Assembly (NCBI GenBank): GCA_013289065.1
Contig: JABDAP010000007.1
Span: 1-45,649 of the forward strand
Length of the DNA: 45,649 nt
Direction: 5' to 3'
Source: Bacteroidota bacterium
GTDB lineage: Bacteria > Bacteroidota > Bacteroidia > Chitinophagales > Chitinophagaceae
Part shown: positions 16,227-23,450 of the stretch, in pieces
How positions within the stretch are numbered: the stretch's first letter is position 1
Layout of the letters: every line of letters starts with the position of its first letter
Notes under the pieces: model-generated
Database searches by the model: none
What the model saw: only the letters and a program-made list of their open reading frames with translations
Told to the model about the DNA's origin: nothing
Made by a program: the position numbers and the translations under genes

Positions 16227-17828
16227 TTAATGTGATGCGCTTACCTGCTCATCAAAATCAAACCCCTGTTTCTTCAACACACCTTTTTGTTTTAATGCAA
16301 GCCATGCAAGGAACGCAAAACAGGCTGCTGCCAAAAGATACGATTGATGCATGGTAGTTTTATCTCCGATAGCGCCCTGTAATGGCGGTATTACTGCGCC
16401 GCCCAATATCATCATGATCAGGAATGCAGAACCCTGGCTGGTATATTTTCCCAAACCGCTTACACCCAATGCAAAAATGCAGGGCCACATTACCGAACAG
16501 AATAATCCACCTGCCATTAATGCGTAAACGGATATGATACCGTTGGTAAATACACCGATCAACATAGCAATGGTTGCCAGTGCACTAACGGTAACCAATG
16601 TTTTTACGGGCTTCTCCTGCCCATAAAAAAATGCTGTAATAGCAACAATGATCCATATTGAATAACCATACAGATCACTGATATCGTTGCCCTTCATCGA
16701 GTTTACACCCAACACTACTGCAAAGGCAATAAATGGAACGATCACCATCATGATCTTTTTCATCGCGCCTTTTAAATTAAATACGCTGATGGCGCCTGTC
16801 CAGCGGCCGATCATCAAACTGCCCCAGTACAATGAAATGTATTTTGATATTTTGCTTTCATCCAATCCCAGGTCGGTTAAATAACCGGGTGTTTTTAACA
16901 ACGCGCCAAAATTATTATCGATCGTTACTTCAACGCCTACATAAACAAAAATGCCGATCATACCATAGATCAGTTGCTGGTATTTCATTGCGCCCCATCC
17001 ATCTCCATTAGCCATGGCGCTTTTGTTTGAATAAAAGAGTACGCCTACGATTGAAACCAATGTTATGATCAGTAAAGTAAGTTTGGGAACATCTGTCAGC
17101 TGTCCAACAACAATAATGGCGCCGATCAATAAGGTCATTATTAATAATGATGATGACGCTTTGCCTGCTTTTTCAAATTTTTCATCGTTCTTTCCCGCAG
17201 GTAAGTTAGAGAGTGCAAAAAAGATAGCCACTGCAGCGAATACACCGGCAACAATAAGGTATAAGGTATTGATGTTGGTAACGGTAACCACCACATTCTT
17301 TGCACTTGGCGAACCGAATAAAAAGAAGCTCACGATCAATGGCCCTAACGTAGTGCCGAGCGAATTTACGCTGCCGCCGAGATTGAGCCTTTGCGAGCCG
17401 GTAGCCAGGTCGCCCAGTAAAATGGCAAAAGGTTGCGCAGCTGTTTGCTGTAAAGAAAATCCGAGCGCCACAACAAACAATGATCCAAGCAATGCAGGAA
17501 AAGAATTTGCATTGGCTGACGGAATAATAAGCAATGCACCTACCACTGAGATCAGTAAACCATAAATGATCCCTTTTTTATAACCGATCTTATTCAGGAT
17601 ATCGTAGCCCAGCAGATTTGAACAGATAAATAATATCAATGAACCAATGAAATACGCACCGTAAAATGACGACCCGATCAGCTGCGACTGAAACTGGTTT
17701 AAACTGAAATGTGTTTTACAAAAAGGAATGAATATACTGTTGGAAGCAGCAATAAATCCCCAGAAGAAAAATACGATCACAAGAGTGGCCAGTGCACCGG
17801 TATTAGTGGGTTGTTTGGGTTGGTTCAT
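16227..17828 (-). CDS. FucP/GluP-like MFS sugar transporter
   Basis: The 533-residue membrane protein belongs to the MFS sugar:proton symporters of the FucP, GluP and NagP type, as shown by the N-terminal FFFWGFIAASNSIFIPF and the QQTAAQPFAILLG segment. The family normally has about 410-440 residues and 12 helices. Here the region between the two halves (about 225-270) holds two extra hydrophobic segments, SLLIMTLLIGAIIVV and LTLLIITLVSIVGVLF, so about 14 helices are predicted. It is the first gene of a unit with the ROK kinase and is divergent from glgA across a 128-base region. A likely substrate is glucose or a similar monosaccharide. Confidence 0.87.
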   Translation of the reverse strand: MNQPKQPTNTGALATLVIVFFFWGFIAASNSIFIPFCKTHFSLNQFQSQLIGSSFYGAYFIGSLILFICSNLLGYDILNKIGYKKGIIYGLLISVVGALLIIPSANANSFPALLGSLFVVALGFSLQQTAAQPFAILLGDLATGSQRLNLGGSVNSLGTTLGPLIVSFFLFGSPSAKNVVVTVTNINTLYLIVAGVFAAVAIFFALSNLPAGKNDEKFEKAGKASSSLLIMTLLIGAIIVVGQLTDVPKLTLLIITLVSIVGVLFYSNKSAMANGDGWGAMKYQQLIYGMIGIFVYVGVEVTIDNNFGALLKTPGYLTDLGLDESKISKYISLYWGSLMIGRWTGAISVFNLKGAMKKIMMVIVPFIAFAVVLGVNSMKGNDISDLYGYSIWIIVAITAFFYGQEKPVKTLVTVSALATIAMLIGVFTNGIISVYALMAGGLFCSVMWPCIFALGVSGLGKYTSQGSAFLIMMILGGAVIPPLQGAIGDKTTMHQSYLLAAACFAFLAWLALKQKGVLKKQGFDFDEQVSASH

Positions 17829-17944
17829 AACAAGCGTTGGTTTATGGTATGAGTGTAAAATAAAGAGAATTTCAGAAGCGGAAAATTTTAAAAACAGAAT
17901 TTGATGAATTGATTTAAGTTACTAACTTGAAAAACAAATTTCTC

Positions 17945-17959
17945 AAAAGGAGCCGGATG
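17945..17959 (+). promoter_or_regulatory. Strong Shine-Dalgarno and ATG that fix the glgA start
   Basis: AAAAGGAG at 17945-17952 lies four bases before the ATG at 17957. This is one of the few clear Shine-Dalgarno sequences in the window and favours 17957 over an in-frame TTG at 17927. Confidence 0.75.
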
Positions 17960-19372
17960 GAGATTATTCATGTAAGTGCCGAGTGTTATCCCGTTGCAAA
18001 AGCCGGTGGTTTGGGCGATGTGGTTGGCGCCCTGCCGAAGTATCAATGCAAGGCCGGGCATATCGCCAAAGTAGTAATGCCCATGTACCGCACCAAATTT
18101 CTCTATGAAAATGAATGGACGGTTGACTTCAAAGGTTCTGCCAATCTCGGTAACTGGTATTTTGACTATACTATCATAAAAGAAGCGACGAATAAACTCG
18201 GGTTCGACCTGTTCCTTGTTGATATCAATGGATTACTCGACCGCCAGAAAATATATGGCTATGATGATGACTCCGAGCGATTCACTGCATTCCAGATCGC
18301 AACCGTAAGCTGGATGAGCAGTTGGGAACATCAGCCGGATATTGTTCATTGTCACGATCATCATACCGGTCTCATTCCTTTTATGATGCAGTATTGTTAT
18401 GATTTTGCAAGGCTGAACCGCGTGCCCACTGTGTTCACTATTCACAATGCACAATACCAGGGCTGGATGGGATGGGATAAGAGCCGTTATATTCCACGAT
18501 GGGATCTTTGGAAAAGAGGAATGATGGATTGGGCGGATAATATCAACCCGCTTGCATCCGGTGTTAAGTGCGCATCAAAAGTAACTACGGTGAGCTGGAG
18601 TTATATGGATGAATTGCGTTACAACTCCAATGGCCTCGAAAAATTATTTGAATACGAAAGAGGAAAATGTGTTGGCATACTGAATGGGATCGATAACGAA
18701 GTATGGAACCCGGCAAATGATCAATACCTCAGCGAACATTTCAGCGTAAAAGATGTTGCAAAAGGAAAACAAAAAAATAAAGAAGCGCTCTGCAAACAAT
18801 TTTCACTCGATCCTGAAAAACCATTGTTTGTTTTTATCGGAAGATTAGTAGGAGAGAAAGCGGCAGATATTTTACCTGATGCGGTCATGTCTTCTATTCA
18901 CAACACACAAGGCAATGCGAATTTTTTAATATTGGGAAGCGGCGATACAAATGTTGAATGGCAGTTCCAGCAGATGGTGGAACCGTTCAAAGGAATGTTC
19001 AATGCAGTGATCGGGTATGACGAAACGCTGAGCCACATTATGTATGCCGGCGCAGATTTTTTATTGATGCCAAGCCGCGTGGAACCCTGCGGGCTGAACC
19101 AGATGTATGCCATGCGGTACGGAACGGTTCCGATAGTGCGAAGTACAGGAGGCTTGCAGGATACGGTTGTTGATATGGGCGATCCCGATGGCTTTGGTAT
19201 ACGCTTTAACAACGCAAGTATTTTTGATGTGGATTATTCGATCGGCAGGGCCGTTGCTGTTTACCAGGATAAAACACAAATGGAAAAAATGCGCAAACAC
19301 ATGATGCAGATCGATCATAGCTGGGAGAGCACGGTAGATCAGTATACAGAGGTTTATGCGGGATTGGGTTAG
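17957..19372 (+). CDS. glgA: Glycogen synthase, GT5 type
   Basis: The 471-residue product transfers glucose from ADP-glucose to the growing glycogen chain. KAGGLGDV at 15-22 is the family's nucleotide-sugar motif (KTGGL type), HCHDHHTGLIP is the usual GT5 region and FIGRLVGEKAADIL starts the second Rossmann domain. The C-terminal SRVEPCGLNQMYAMRYG is the conserved GT5 block with the E-x7-type donor site. Length is close to that of bacterial GlgA. It is followed after 141 bases by glgC on the same strand, which supplies its substrate. Confidence 0.93.
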   Translation: MEIIHVSAECYPVAKAGGLGDVVGALPKYQCKAGHIAKVVMPMYRTKFLYENEWTVDFKGSANLGNWYFDYTIIKEATNKLGFDLFLVDINGLLDRQKIYGYDDDSERFTAFQIATVSWMSSWEHQPDIVHCHDHHTGLIPFMMQYCYDFARLNRVPTVFTIHNAQYQGWMGWDKSRYIPRWDLWKRGMMDWADNINPLASGVKCASKVTTVSWSYMDELRYNSNGLEKLFEYERGKCVGILNGIDNEVWNPANDQYLSEHFSVKDVAKGKQKNKEALCKQFSLDPEKPLFVFIGRLVGEKAADILPDAVMSSIHNTQGNANFLILGSGDTNVEWQFQQMVEPFKGMFNAVIGYDETLSHIMYAGADFLLMPSRVEPCGLNQMYAMRYGTVPIVRSTGGLQDTVVDMGDPDGFGIRFNNASIFDVDYSIGRAVAVYQDKTQMEKMRKHMMQIDHSWESTVDQYTEVYAGLG

Positions 19373-19373
19373 G

Positions 19374-19432
19374 TCATAGTTAATAGTTAATAGTTAATAG
19401 CAGAACCAGGATAATAAGTTAATTAACTATGA
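19374..19432. repeat. Inverted repeat with TAGTTAA tandem copies
   Basis: TCATAGTTAAT (19374-19384) pairs with ATTAACTATGA (19422-19432). The left arm continues into three direct copies of TAGTTAA. It lies just after the glgA stop and may act as a terminator or processing hairpin between glgA and glgC. Confidence 0.5.
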
Positions 19433-19513
19433 ACCATGAACAAAAAACAGTACAGGATAGTTCGCAAACTATAACCCGGAAATTCGCCATTCGTTAATTC
19501 TTAAATTGCTCAT

Positions 19514-20797
19514 ATGACCACTATTTCAAAATCAGTCGTTGCCGTTATCCTTGGAGGAGGCGCGGGCAGCCGGTTATATCCGTTAACATCCAGCCGTTCC
19601 AAACCGGCGGTGCCGATCGCGGGTAAATACCGCCTGGTGGATATACCGATCAGTAACTGTATCAACAGCAACATCAACCGTATGTTCGTGTTAACGCAGT
19701 TCAACTCTGCATCATTGAACAAGCATATAAAAAATACGTATCACTTCAGTGCATTCAGTACAGGGTTTGTTGATATCCTTGCTGCGGAACAAACACCCGA
19801 TAACCCGGGCTGGTTTCAGGGAACGGCGGATGCAGTGCGGCAATCGCTGCGCCATATTTCCAACATGGAGTTTGAATATATCCTGATACTGAGCGGCGAC
19901 CAGTTATATCAAATGGATTTCAGCGAAATGATGGAAACGCATATCTCCAAAGGCTCCGATCTTTCTATCGCAACTATTCCTGTTGATGACCGTGATGCAC
20001 CCGAATTTGGTATCCTGAAAACCGATGAAAATAATTACATCACTTCTTTCATCGAAAAACCAAAAAAAGAACTGTTGCCTGAATGGACAAGCGACACCGG
20101 TGCGGAAATGCAAAAAACAGGAAGGAATTATCTTGCATCGATGGGGATCTATATTTTCAGCAAACAGGTTTTGTATGACCTGTTGAATACTGCACATCCG
20201 AATGCAACTGATTTCGGCAAAGAGATCATTCCTGATTCTATTGCACATTATAAAGTGGCCAGTTTTCAATATGATGGTTACTGGACGGATATCGGGAACA
20301 TCTATTCTTTTTATGAAGCCAATCTTGCTTTAACACAAGAGATCCCGCCATTCAATTTATTTGATAACAACAAAACAGTTTACAGCCGTGCAAGAATGTT
20401 GCCGCCGGCAAAGATCAGCGGCACCACGCTCGAAAAAACGATCATCGCCGAAGGATCCATCATTCATGCGAGCCGTATAGAACAAAGTGTAGTGGGCATC
20501 CGTGCACGCATCGGCCACGGCACCACGATCGTGAGCACGTATATCATGGGTAATGATTTTTATGAGACCATCGAAGAGCTGGCATCCGATACACAAAAAG
20601 GTTTACCGGGTATCGGTATCGGCGAGCGCTGTTATATTAAAGACGCGATCATTGATAAGAACTGCCGTATCGGTAATGATGTCCGCATCAATGGCGGCAA
20701 ACATCTTGCAAATACCGACCATGCTTTGTATACAGTGAAAGATGGAATTGTGGTTGTTAAGAAACAGGCGGTGTTGCCGGATGGATTTGTTATATAA
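19514..20797 (+). CDS. glgC: Glucose-1-phosphate adenylyltransferase
   Basis: The 427-residue product makes ADP-glucose from glucose-1-phosphate and ATP, the committed step of bacterial glycogen synthesis. The nucleotidyltransferase signature GGGAGSRLYPLTSSRSKPA is near 14-32, FQGTADAVRQ is at about 101, GDQLYQMDF near 135 and FIEKP near 178. The C-terminal part has the left-handed beta-helix hexapeptide pattern (IGNDVRING). The allosteric behaviour of the enzyme cannot be judged from sequence. It is followed by a hairpin with CCATGG words and then a clear intrinsic terminator. Confidence 0.95.
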   Translation: MTTISKSVVAVILGGGAGSRLYPLTSSRSKPAVPIAGKYRLVDIPISNCINSNINRMFVLTQFNSASLNKHIKNTYHFSAFSTGFVDILAAEQTPDNPGWFQGTADAVRQSLRHISNMEFEYILILSGDQLYQMDFSEMMETHISKGSDLSIATIPVDDRDAPEFGILKTDENNYITSFIEKPKKELLPEWTSDTGAEMQKTGRNYLASMGIYIFSKQVLYDLLNTAHPNATDFGKEIIPDSIAHYKVASFQYDGYWTDIGNIYSFYEANLALTQEIPPFNLFDNNKTVYSRARMLPPAKISGTTLEKTIIAEGSIIHASRIEQSVVGIRARIGHGTTIVSTYIMGNDFYETIEELASDTQKGLPGIGIGERCYIKDAIIDKNCRIGNDVRINGGKHLANTDHALYTVKDGIVVVKKQAVLPDGFVI

Positions 20798-20808
20798 GGA
20801 AATGGGCC

Positions 20809-20845
20809 ATAGTCAATAGACCATGGTCCATGATCTATTGACTAT
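20809..20845. repeat. CCATGG-centred hairpin after glgC
   Basis: ATAGTCAATAGA (20809-20820) pairs with TCTATTGACTAT (20834-20845); the loop holds CCATGGTCCATG. A related hairpin with ACCATGGTTCATGG lies at 42317-42347 after purM, and AACTATGAACCATG at 19425-19438 shares the words. Confidence 0.6.
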
Positions 20846-20854
20846 TTACAACAG

Positions 20855-20877
20855 AACATCTTTCGGGATGTTTTTTT
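20855..20877 (+). terminator. Intrinsic terminator of glgC
   Basis: AACATC and GATGTT form a six-bp stem with loop TTTCGG, running into seven T residues. Position and form fit a rho-independent terminator for the glgA-glgC unit. Confidence 0.8.
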
Positions 20878-20881
20878 ATTG

Positions 20882-20889
20882 TATTTTAG
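20882..20889 (+). promoter_or_regulatory. -7-like element TATTTTAG upstream of the SLC45-like transporter
   Basis: TATTTTAG differs from TAnnTTTG by one base and lies just after the glgC terminator, 41 bases before the ATG at 20931. The same variant (TAnnTTAG followed by A) occurs before three other genes here. Confidence 0.4.
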
Positions 20890-20930
20890 AGTACGTGTAT
20901 TAATTACATGTTATTATCAAAACGATTGCT

Positions 20931-22268
20931 ATGTCAACAGCCTACACCGGTACCAAACCCACGCTTGGATTCTGGCAGATATGGAACATGTGTTTCGGTT
21001 TCTTTGGTATCCAGTTTGGCTGGAGCCTGCAGATGGGTAACATGAGCGCCATTTATGAATACCTTGGCGCATCACCGGAACAGATCCCGGGTTTATGGCT
21101 CGCTGCTCCTATGACCGGCCTCATCGTTCAACCGATCATCGGTTATATGAGCGACAGGACATGGCATCCACGCCTTGGCCGCCGCCGCCCGTATTTTTTA
21201 GTGGGCGCGATATTAAGTTCACTTGCTTTATTTGTAATGCCCAATGCATCCGTGATCTGGATGGCTGCGGGAACTTTATGGATCCTGGATTCCTGTATCA
21301 ACATCAGTATGGAACCTTTCCGCGCGTTTGTTGCGGATAACCTGAATGAAAAGCAAAGGCCTTTTGGTTTTGCGATGCAGAGTATGTTCATCGGCCTTGC
21401 CTCTTTTGTGGCCGGGTATCTTCCGCAAAAATTAGTGGAATGGTTTGGTGTGTCGAGAGATAAATCAGGCGGAGCTATTCCGCAGAATATCATGTTATCG
21501 TTTTATATCGGCGGCGCTGTTTTTCTGATCGCTGTTTTGTATACTGTTTTTAAAAGCAAAGAATATCCACCCGCCGATCTTGAATGGAAACAGAAAGTAC
21601 AGGAATCGAACAAAGGTTTCGGAGGCGGGGCGAAAGAAATTTTTTCTTCCATTATTCATATGCCCAACCAGATGAAGCGGCTGGCGCTCGTAAATTTTTT
21701 AACATGGCCCGGACTTTTTCTGATGTGGTTCTATTACAGTACCGGTGTGGCAGGAGAAATTTTTGGCGGCAATGCAAAAACAAATAGTGAAGTGTACACA
21801 AGAGGGCTCGAATATGCAAATACTACTTCTGCCATTTTAAATCTCGTCACATTTGCGTTCTCATTCACGTTGCCTTTCTGGGTAGCTAAACTGGGAAAAA
21901 AATATACACATACTGCCTGTTTATTATTGGGAGGGATCGGGTTGATCGCAGTGAACCATATTCATGAGCCTGCCATGTTATATGTTGCCATGGGGTTGGT
22001 AGGTATTGCCTGGGCGTCTATCTTATCCATGCCATACTCAATGCTGGCGGGCTGTTTGCCGGAAAACAAGATCGGTATTTACATGGGTATCTTTAATTTT
22101 TTTATTGTACTGCCCGAAATACTCGCTTCGCTTTTCTTTGGAAAGATCATGGAGCATGTGTTGCATAACGACAGGTTGCTGGCCGTTCAGATCGGCGGTT
22201 GCCTTTTATGCCTGGCGGCAGTTGCCTGTGCAGTGATCGTAAAAGAAAACAAAGAACAAACCATTTAG
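20931..22268 (+). CDS. SLC45-like MFS disaccharide transporter
   Basis: The 445-residue, 12-helix membrane protein resembles the SLC45/sucrose-proton-symporter branch of the MFS, whose members import sucrose or maltose. The diagnostic loop is GYMSDRTWHPRLGRRRPYF near 63-81, with the conserved D-R...GRRRP motif. The N-terminus FWQIWNMCFGFFGIQFGWSL also fits. The position next to glgC and glgA suggests import of a glucose-containing disaccharide for storage, but the substrate is inferred. It is followed after 25 bases by a cold-shock gene. Confidence 0.86.
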   Translation: MSTAYTGTKPTLGFWQIWNMCFGFFGIQFGWSLQMGNMSAIYEYLGASPEQIPGLWLAAPMTGLIVQPIIGYMSDRTWHPRLGRRRPYFLVGAILSSLALFVMPNASVIWMAAGTLWILDSCINISMEPFRAFVADNLNEKQRPFGFAMQSMFIGLASFVAGYLPQKLVEWFGVSRDKSGGAIPQNIMLSFYIGGAVFLIAVLYTVFKSKEYPPADLEWKQKVQESNKGFGGGAKEIFSSIIHMPNQMKRLALVNFLTWPGLFLMWFYYSTGVAGEIFGGNAKTNSEVYTRGLEYANTTSAILNLVTFAFSFTLPFWVAKLGKKYTHTACLLLGGIGLIAVNHIHEPAMLYVAMGLVGIAWASILSMPYSMLAGCLPENKIGIYMGIFNFFIVLPEILASLFFGKIMEHVLHNDRLLAVQIGGCLLCLAAVACAVIVKENKEQTI

Positions 22269-22293
22269 AATCTCTTACATAAAAAACAAAACC

Positions 22294-22488
22294 ATGCAAA
22301 AAGGAACAGTAAAATTTTTTAATGAAGCCAAAGGTTTTGGCTTTATCAAATCAGAAGATGGCGCAAAAGAATATTTTGTACATGCCACAGGGTTAAAAGA
22401 AAAAGTTCAGCAAAACGATGTTGTCCAGTTTGATGTTGAAGAAGGGCAGAAAGGGCCGATGGCGGTGAATGTTACGAAAGATAGGTAG
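22294..22488 (+). CDS. Cold-shock domain protein
   Basis: The 64-residue protein is a single CSD of the CspA family, an RNA/DNA-binding chaperone of the cytoplasm. RNP1 is KGFGFI and RNP2 is YFVHAT. It is complete and typical in length. The start follows a run of A and C residues, ACAAAACC, without a strong Shine-Dalgarno. It may be co-transcribed with the SLC45-like gene or have its own promoter; a perfect palindromic terminator follows 44 bases after the stop. Confidence 0.93.
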   Translation: MQKGTVKFFNEAKGFGFIKSEDGAKEYFVHATGLKEKVQQNDVVQFDVEEGQKGPMAVNVTKDR

Positions 22489-22531
22489 GAGAGAAAAGGT
22501 TATAGCGTATATAAAGTAAATAAGGTAAAAG

Positions 22532-22567
22532 AAAAAGGTGATGTCATTAATGACATCACCTTTTTTT
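22532..22567. terminator. Perfect 17-bp palindromic bidirectional terminator
   Basis: AAAAAGGTGATGTCATT and its exact complement form a 34-base palindrome with no spacer, with A and T runs on the two sides. It separates the rightward cold-shock gene from the leftward GLPGLI gene. Outer arms AGCGTAT (22504) and ATACGCT (22571) extend it. The rest of the 202-base gap has AAGTAAATAAGGTAAAAG and its approximate inverse at 22641-22680. Confidence 0.9.
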
Positions 22568-22690
22568 ATGATACGCTAATTTATAATCTGTTTAAACTTA
22601 CAAACTGCGCTCTAAAATATTTACACAATCTCAATCAACCTTTTATTACCTTACCTACTTTATACTACTTTATCTACTCTATCCTACTTC

Positions 22691-23431
22691 TCACAGCAGC
22701 GCCGCCTTCACATACCTGTCCGCCCATTTGCCCCAGTCTTTCAGGCTTGATTTGATATTGTCTTTCATGGCAGCATTGGTTGTTTTGGTTCCTTTGGTTG
22801 GTATTTTTAAATCGGTTTCTTTTACAGGTGTCGCATATAGTTTGGTAGCGAACCAGGTAACATGTTCATGCGGTATAGCAAGGCCGAGTATCATTCCGGG
22901 TAAGCCTGAAAAAGATTCCGGCCCGCCAGATGTTGCTATTTCATCGGTATAAAATGCAACTACATAGATCGAATCCATGATCAGTGCATTGGCCCTTCTG
23001 CATTCAAAGCCTGCAATGGTTCTTTTTTCATCTGTGATCTTCCATTGAATATTCCTGGTACTGTCCTGTATCAGGAAAGTTTTTTCAAAGATCATTTTCT
23101 GGCTCACTGCCGCATGCTTATCAAGATCGCTGTACACGATATTATTTTCGGCAGGTTGTTCCCATAAACGGTTATTGTCTGAATTATCTTTACCGGGCTG
23201 ATAAAAAGTTTTGTTATTGATGAACGTAAGGTCGAAATAAGTTGTTTTGAATTGCGGGATCGTTTTCTTGTATTCTGCGCTCCACGAATTATCATCATCG
23301 AACTGTGAATAGAGGTTTAGTTTTCTTTCAAACTCGATCTTGCCTTCTGAGATAAAATGCGTTTGCTGCGTGTTGCCATGCAGTACGATACACAATAACG
23401 AAAGAGTGAAAAAATACCTGATCGTTTTCAT
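22691..23431 (-). CDS. GLPGLI family protein (copy B)
   Basis: The 246-residue protein starts with a signal peptide (MKTIRYFFTLSLLCIVLHG) and belongs to the GLPGLI family, secreted or periplasmic Bacteroidota proteins of unknown function named after a conserved motif, here FSGLPGMILGLAIP near 191. Other conserved parts are EGKIEFERK, LIQDSTRNIQWKI and GFECRRANALI. It is paired with an outer-membrane barrel gene that ends 19 bases upstream; the same pair is repeated at 26414-30002. The open frame extends 21 codons further, but that overlaps the barrel gene and precedes the signal peptide. Confidence 0.88.
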   Translation of the reverse strand: MKTIRYFFTLSLLCIVLHGNTQQTHFISEGKIEFERKLNLYSQFDDDNSWSAEYKKTIPQFKTTYFDLTFINNKTFYQPGKDNSDNNRLWEQPAENNIVYSDLDKHAAVSQKMIFEKTFLIQDSTRNIQWKITDEKRTIAGFECRRANALIMDSIYVVAFYTDEIATSGGPESFSGLPGMILGLAIPHEHVTWFATKLYATPVKETDLKIPTKGTKTTNAAMKDNIKSSLKDWGKWADRYVKAALL

Positions 23432-23450
23432 ATAAATATTTTTACGTTCA

